This document shows, piece by piece, positions 60,220-64,000 of a stretch of DNA of 64,000 nucleotides. How positions within the stretch are numbered: the first letter of the stretch is position 1; each line of letters begins with the position of its first letter. This DNA is from Actinoplanes teichomyceticus ATCC 31121 (GTDB taxonomy: Bacteria; Actinomycetota; Actinomycetes; Mycobacteriales; Micromonosporaceae). The position numbers and the translations under genes were made by a program. The stretch is taken from positions 3,187,001 through 3,251,000 of the forward strand of contig NZ_CP023865.1 of assembly GCF_003711105.1 (NCBI RefSeq), given 5' to 3'. The notes under the pieces were generated by a model, which was given only the letters and a program-made list of their open reading frames with translations, was not told the DNA's origin and made no database searches.

Positions 60220-60969
60220 ATGACCGACACAACGCAGACGCCGCGACCGGCCGACGTCAAGTCGCGCGAGCCGGACGTGCGTGGCCGGAGCAAGAGACTG
60301 TGGTGGAACGAGGACGGCACCTGCCTGGTGGAGCTCGTTCCGAGCCTGCGCAGCTTCACCTACGACCGCGACGAGATGTTCGACGGCACCGGCCCGCTGC
60401 GCCTGGACTTCTACGAGCTCGCCGCGCAGCGGCTGGCCCGGGCCGGCGTGCGCACCGCGTTCCGCCGCCGGGTCGACGCGATCACGTACGAGGCGGACTA
60501 CCTGCCGGCGCCGCCGTTCGAGGTGATCGTCAAGAACATCGCCACCGGATCGACCGTCCGCAAGTATCCGGGTCTGTTCCCGGAAGGTCACCGCTTCGAC
60601 CCGCCGGTGGTCAAGTACGACTTCCGCGTCGATCCCGAGGACCAGCCGATCGCGGAGGACTACCTGCGCGCGTACGGGGTGCCGGTCGAGGCGTTCCACG
60701 AGACCGCGCTGCGCTGCAACACCGTCCTGCGCGACTGGCTCAGCCCTCTCGACCTCTGGGACTTCTGCCTGGTGCTGGCCACCGGGCCGGACGGGACACC
60801 GGTGGTCATCTCGGAGGTCTCGCCGGACTGCATGCGGCTGCGTGACCAGGCGGGCCGGCCGCTGGACAAGGATCTCTTCCGGGCCGGCGCGGACGAGCAG
60901 GACATCGTCGAGCGCTGGACGGCGCTGCTCGCCCAGGTCCGCGCCGGTGCCGCCGGGCCGGGAGAATGA
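60220..60969 (+). CDS. penC: SAICAR-synthetase homologue (PenC-like)
   Basis: 249 aa. PurC fold: SKRLWWNEDGTCLVELVPSL in place of GKVRDLY, RVDAITYEADYLPAPPFEV, VKNIATGSTVRKYPGLFPEG and ISEVSPDCMRLRD in place of the usual DEISPDSSR. The changes in both ends of the active site suggest a different acceptor from purine CAIR. In pentostatin clusters PenC, a SAICAR-synthetase homologue, acts in building the seven-membered diazepine base, so this is its likely counterpart. Ends in an ATGA overlap with a small unknown gene. The symbol is by homology. Confidence 0.87.
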   Translation: MTDTTQTPRPADVKSREPDVRGRSKRLWWNEDGTCLVELVPSLRSFTYDRDEMFDGTGPLRLDFYELAAQRLARAGVRTAFRRRVDAITYEADYLPAPPFEVIVKNIATGSTVRKYPGLFPEGHRFDPPVVKYDFRVDPEDQPIAEDYLRAYGVPVEAFHETALRCNTVLRDWLSPLDLWDFCLVLATGPDGTPVVISEVSPDCMRLRDQAGRPLDKDLFRAGADEQDIVERWTALLAQVRAGAAGPGE

Positions 60970-61361
60970 CCGTGGAGACCACCGGCGCCGGACACGCCCC
61001 GCCGACCGGTCCGGCCGTCCACTGGGACGTCGCCGACCGCGACGGGACCGTGAGCTGGCCCGGGCTGGAAGGCGAACAGTGGACCCTCAGCTGCGACGCC
61101 CCGGTCCGGCTGTCCTTCTCGGGGGAGCGACTGGTCACGGTGGACGTGCTCAGCATCTCGGACCGGCTGCGCGGCGTCGGCATCAGCGGGGCGCCGGGCC
61201 GGCACTATTTCGACAGCGGCTGGCTCTGGCTGCCGCTGTCGGACGCGCCGGTCACCCGGCAGGTCTCCGGCCCGGCGCGGGTCGAGGTGACCCTGGTGGG
61301 CCAACTGCTCGTGCGGGTCCGGTTCCGACTCGACCCGGCGACGTCCGGAGAGGAACGGTGA
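60966..61361 (+). CDS. Unknown 131-aa protein locked between PurC- and HAD-like genes
   Basis: ATG at 60966; overlaps the previous gene by ATGA and the next by GTGA. Mostly beta-strand: VHWDVADRDGTVSWPGLEGE, WTLSCDAPVRLSFSGERLVT, HYFDSGWLWLPLSDAPV, VEVTLVGQLLVRVRFRLD. No catalytic motif or known family is recognised. Its fixed place in the operon argues for a real pathway function, perhaps binding or helping the SAICAR-synthetase-like enzyme. Confidence 0.65.
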   Translation: MTVETTGAGHAPPTGPAVHWDVADRDGTVSWPGLEGEQWTLSCDAPVRLSFSGERLVTVDVLSISDRLRGVGISGAPGRHYFDSGWLWLPLSDAPVTRQVSGPARVEVTLVGQLLVRVRFRLDPATSGEER

Positions 61362-62215
61362 GGCCGGATCATGCCCGGCTCGGCTCGGTGCGGATGGTCG
61401 CGGCGGATCTGGACGGCACCATGCTGACCTCGGCGGGGGCGATCTCCCCGCGGGTCCGGGCCGCCCTGGCCGCCGCGTCGCGGCGCGCGGTACGGCTGGC
61501 CTTCGTCACCGGCCGGCCGCTCGCGCCCACCGCCGTCCTGCTGCGCGACGCCGGGGTACGGGGAAGCCTGGCCGCCAGCAACGGTGCGGTGGTGTGCGAC
61601 GCCCGCGGCCGGGTGCTGCATCGGCGGATCCTCGACGGGGCACGGGCGCAGCGGGCCCTGCGCGACCTGGGCCGGGTTCCCGGCCTGGTGCTGGGCGCGG
61701 TGCTGGAGCACGAACTCGTCCTCGACCGGGGTTTCCCGGCCGACCTCGCGCACGAGTGGCGCGACCAGATCTGTGCGGGGTCGGTCGCCACGGCGGTTGC
61801 CGACGGCGTGGTGCTGAAGCTGCTGCTGGCGCACGCCACGGAACCGGTCGACACGCTGGCGCCGGTCGTCCAGGCCGCCCTCGGCCGCGACTTCGCGGTC
61901 ACCTACTCGACCCGCCGGTTCGTCGAGGTGTCGCATCCGCAGGCGAACAAGGGCGCGGCGGTGGCCGCCCTCGCGGAGGCGGCCGGGGTGCCCTGCTCCG
62001 CGGTGGCCTGCATCGGCGACATGCCGAACGACCTGCCGATGCTGTCGTACGCGGGAGTCGCGGCGGCGGTGCGCAACGCGCATCCGGCGGTGCTGGCCGC
62101 CGCCGACATCGTCACGGCGGGCAACGACGAGGACGGCGTGGCGCACCTGCTGGAGGCGATCGTCGCCGCGCGCGGCGTGGCGCCCTGCGGTCCCCTCGCC
62201 GACCATGCCGGATAA
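61358..62215 (+). CDS. HAD-superfamily (Cof-type) phosphatase
   Basis: 285 aa, GTG at 61358 (GTGA overlap). HAD motif I MVAADLDGTMLTSAG (DxD), motif II FVTGRP, a C2-type cap, conserved Lys in HPQANKGAAVAALAE and motif IV IGDMPNDLPML. Cof/YidA-type enzymes dephosphorylate small sugar phosphates and nucleotides. It is the second phosphatase of the operon, so it could free the 5'-hydroxyl of one of the two nucleoside products. Confidence 0.88.
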   Translation: MRPDHARLGSVRMVAADLDGTMLTSAGAISPRVRAALAAASRRAVRLAFVTGRPLAPTAVLLRDAGVRGSLAASNGAVVCDARGRVLHRRILDGARAQRALRDLGRVPGLVLGAVLEHELVLDRGFPADLAHEWRDQICAGSVATAVADGVVLKLLLAHATEPVDTLAPVVQAALGRDFAVTYSTRRFVEVSHPQANKGAAVAALAEAAGVPCSAVACIGDMPNDLPMLSYAGVAAAVRNAHPAVLAAADIVTAGNDEDGVAHLLEAIVAARGVAPCGPLADHAG

Positions 62216-62328
62216 CCGTACCGATAATGGGAATTCTGCTGGGAGCGGTGTCCCGTCTCCGGCCGCGGCGCGGCAGCCGGACCGCCGACGCGGTGAGTGC
62301 CGGGTGGGTGTCGAAGGAGAGGAGCCGC

Positions 62329-63324
62329 ATGACGGACCGGGTGAGCACTGCGGAGATTCCCAAGGCGGAGATGCATGTACACCTGGAAGGCACGGTGCGT
62401 CCCGCCACGCTGCTGGCCATCGCCCGCCGTAACGACGTGGCGCTGCCCGCCGACACGGTGGCCGGCCTGGAGCGGCTCTACCGGTTCACCGACCTGCAGC
62501 ACTTCATCCAAACCTGGATCATGACGACCAACTGTCTGCGTACCGGTGCGGACTTCCGCCGGATCACGCTGGCCTACGTGGAGGAGATCGCGCGGCAGGG
62601 CGCCGTGTATCTCGAGGCGATCTTCTCGCCGGCCGAGCGGGTGCAGCGTGGCGTCGACTGGGACGAGATCTTCGCCGGGTACTGCGACGCGGCCGCCGAG
62701 GCCGGCGAGCGTCACGGCGTCACGGTGGTCCTGGCGCCGGACCTCTACCGGGGCATCGACGTGCGGCTGGCCGAGGAGTGCGCGCGGGTGGCCGGCCGGT
62801 ACCGCGACCGCGGCATCACCGGTCTGGGCATCGGTGGCCGGCCGGAGGCCATGCCACTGTCCGCCTACGACCGCGCGCTGCGGATCGCCGCGGACCAGGG
62901 GCTGGCCTTCCTGCCGCACGGCGGGGAGGGCTGCGACCCGGAGTCGGTGCGCGAACTGCTGCCGTACGCGCCGGCGCGCATCCGGCACGGCATCGGCGCG
63001 TGGCGTGACGAGGAGCTCATGGCCGAGCTGGCCGAGCGGCGGATCGTGCTGGACGTGTGCCCCACCTCGAACCTGCGTACCGGTGCGGTGCGTGACCTGG
63101 CCGAGCATCCGCTGCCCCGGCTGCGCGCCGCCGGTGTGCGATGCACGGTCAGCACCGACGATCCGGCGATGTTCCACACCGACCTGACGACCGAGTACCG
63201 CGTGGCGGCCGGCCTGGGCGTCAGCGCGACCGACATCTGGGCGGCGGTCGTGGCCGGCGCCACCGCGCCGGAACCGATCCGGACGCGCCTGGCCGCCCGA
63301 GTGGAGAGCTCACATGCGCTTTGA
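62329..63324 (+). CDS. macQ: Adenosine deaminase (MacQ-like)
   Basis: 331 aa, ATG at 62329 (aaggagaggagccgc upstream). Zinc ligands EMHVHLEGTVRP, the third His in FLPHGGEGCDPESV (HAGE in most members), the base region GIGGRPEAMP, RIRHGIG and CTVSTDDPAMF with the paired Asp. An adenosine-specific deaminase, MacQ, is present in the aristeromycin/coformycin cluster and proposed to remove excess adenosine. A deaminase beside genes for its own inhibitor class suggests either low coformycin sensitivity or use before inhibitor accumulates. The symbol is by homology. Confidence 0.88.
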   Translation: MTDRVSTAEIPKAEMHVHLEGTVRPATLLAIARRNDVALPADTVAGLERLYRFTDLQHFIQTWIMTTNCLRTGADFRRITLAYVEEIARQGAVYLEAIFSPAERVQRGVDWDEIFAGYCDAAAEAGERHGVTVVLAPDLYRGIDVRLAEECARVAGRYRDRGITGLGIGGRPEAMPLSAYDRALRIAADQGLAFLPHGGEGCDPESVRELLPYAPARIRHGIGAWRDEELMAELAERRIVLDVCPTSNLRTGAVRDLAEHPLPRLRAAGVRCTVSTDDPAMFHTDLTTEYRVAAGLGVSATDIWAAVVAGATAPEPIRTRLAARVESSHAL

Positions 63325-64000
63325 GGGCCGAGTGCCACCTCACGAACTCACCTACGCCGACGTCTTCATCCGGCCGGCACGCTCGGCGGTGGCATCCCGC
63401 CACGAGGTGGATCTGACGACCGGCGACCGCAGCGGTACGACCGTCCCGGTGATCGCCGCGAACATGACCTCGGTGTCCGGCCGCCGGATGGCCGAGACGC
63501 TGGCCCGCCGCGGCGCGTTGGCGGTACTCCCGCAGGACCTGCCGCCCGGCACCGCGGCCGAGGCGGTGGCCTGGGTCAAGAGCCGGCATCCCCGGTACGA
63601 GACGCCGGTCGTCGTGCCGGTGGACACCGCGCCCGAGGCGGCCGCGGGGTCGATGGAGCGCCGCGCGCACCGCTGCGCGGTGGTGGTCGACGGGGACACC
63701 CCGGTCGGCGTGCTCACCGAGGAGGCCGCGCGTGCCGGCCGGGCCGCCCGGAGCGTCGCGGAGCTGATGGACCGTGACCCCCTCACTCTCGCCGACGGAA
63801 CGGATCCGCTGGCCGGGTACGAGGCGCTGCACGCGGCGCAGCGGCAGGTGGCCCTCGTGCTCGCCGCGGACGGTTCGCTGACCGGGATTCTCACCCCGGC
63901 CGGCGCCGTCCGGGCGAGCATCTACCGGCCGGCGCTGGACGCCGGCGGGCGGCTACGGGTGGCCGCCGCGCTCGGCGTCAACGGCGATCTGGAGATCGCC
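63314..64000 (+). CDS. macR: IMPDH/GMP-reductase-like protein (MacR-like), cut by window end
   Basis: 229 residues visible from the ATG at 63314, overlapping the deaminase gene by 11 bp. IMPDH-family N-terminus: LTYADVFIRPARSAVASRHE and VPVIAANMTSVSGRRMAETLARRGALAVLPQD (GGLG/IHKN region altered). A CBS-like pair follows (CAVVVDGDTPVGVLTEEAAR, VALVLAADGSLTGILTPAGA), then the barrel resumes (RLRVAAALGVNGD). The catalytic Cys lies beyond the window. In the mac cluster the annotated IMP dehydrogenase MacR is an NADPH-dependent GMP reductase, feeding the adenine pool. The symbol is by homology. Confidence 0.85.
   Translation, partial: MRFEGRVPPHELTYADVFIRPARSAVASRHEVDLTTGDRSGTTVPVIAANMTSVSGRRMAETLARRGALAVLPQDLPPGTAAEAVAWVKSRHPRYETPVVVPVDTAPEAAAGSMERRAHRCAVVVDGDTPVGVLTEEAARAGRAARSVAELMDRDPLTLADGTDPLAGYEALHAAQRQVALVLAADGSLTGILTPAGAVRASIYRPALDAGGRLRVAAALGVNGDLEIA

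Noticed and set aside
63314..64000. Calling the last gene a normal IMP dehydrogenase
   Set aside because: The N-terminal barrel motifs are altered and the mac-cluster precedent is a GMP reductase; the catalytic part is outside the window, so the reaction is left open.

Overview
This is high-GC actinobacterial DNA, most likely Micromonosporaceae and probably an Actinoplanes relative. The reasons are the codon bias, short overlapping operons of the ATGA/GTGA type, two MEDS/STAS anti-sigma modules, c-di-GMP enzymes, and a methyl-accepting chemotaxis protein, which fits motile spores. The genus is inferred; no rRNA or intact tRNA is present to confirm it. The window starts inside a CBS-domain gene and ends inside an IMPDH/GMP-reductase-like gene.

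Layout. 0-11.4 kb is chromosomal background: a chemoreceptor / BMP-type lipoprotein / GGDEF operon, an MFS transporter, an LCP-family cell-wall protein, a radical SAM/SPASM protein and a degenerate SDR carrying hexapeptide repeats. 11.5-25.7 kb is a worn mobile or accessory region. It has a tRNA 3' remnant with a hairpin, a frameshifted integrase, an IS5-family element, SDR remnants, and a block (aldehyde dehydrogenase, LtrA, LAL-type LuxR regulator, alpha/beta hydrolase, ABM monooxygenase). In that block two genes share a nearly identical ~120-bp structured leader. 25.7-45.5 kb holds signalling and envelope genes: MEDS-ATPase and MEDS-STAS, hydrolases, MarR and winged-helix regulators, GAF-PAS and EAL proteins, a membrane Ser/Thr kinase with a lipoprotein, and a second STAS/ATPase pair. 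It also holds a three-gene operon joining an Lgt homologue, a radical SAM protein resembling tetraether-lipid synthase, and an 81-aa membrane protein.

The highlight is 46.6-64 kb (end not reached): a nucleoside-antibiotic cluster. A myo-inositol-1-phosphate synthase homologue and a Gfo/Idh oxidoreductase, with PfkB kinase, phosphohexomutase, two MTA-phosphorylase homologues and two phosphatases, match the logic of carbocyclic adenosine analogues (aristeromycin/neplanocin A; ari and mac clusters). A HisG homologue without its regulatory domain, an SDR and a SAICAR-synthetase homologue match the penA/penB/penC set for the adenosine-deaminase inhibitors coformycin and pentostatin. An adenosine deaminase and an IMPDH-like GMP-reductase candidate mirror the mac genes macQ and macR. 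The simplest reading is a purine-antibiotic pair: a carbocyclic adenosine analogue plus a coformycin-type inhibitor that protects it from deamination. A short archaeal-type S-adenosylhomocysteine hydrolase sits in the operon, and carbocyclic adenosines inhibit that enzyme class, so it may be a resistance enzyme. No dedicated regulator or exporter for the cluster is visible; they may lie to the right.

The core operon (50909 to beyond 64000) runs on one strand with mostly overlapping or nearly abutting genes. The first phosphorylase gene and the HisG gene face each other just upstream of it. A glycosyltransferase/SDR pair and a zinc alcohol dehydrogenase lie to the left, with uncertain membership.
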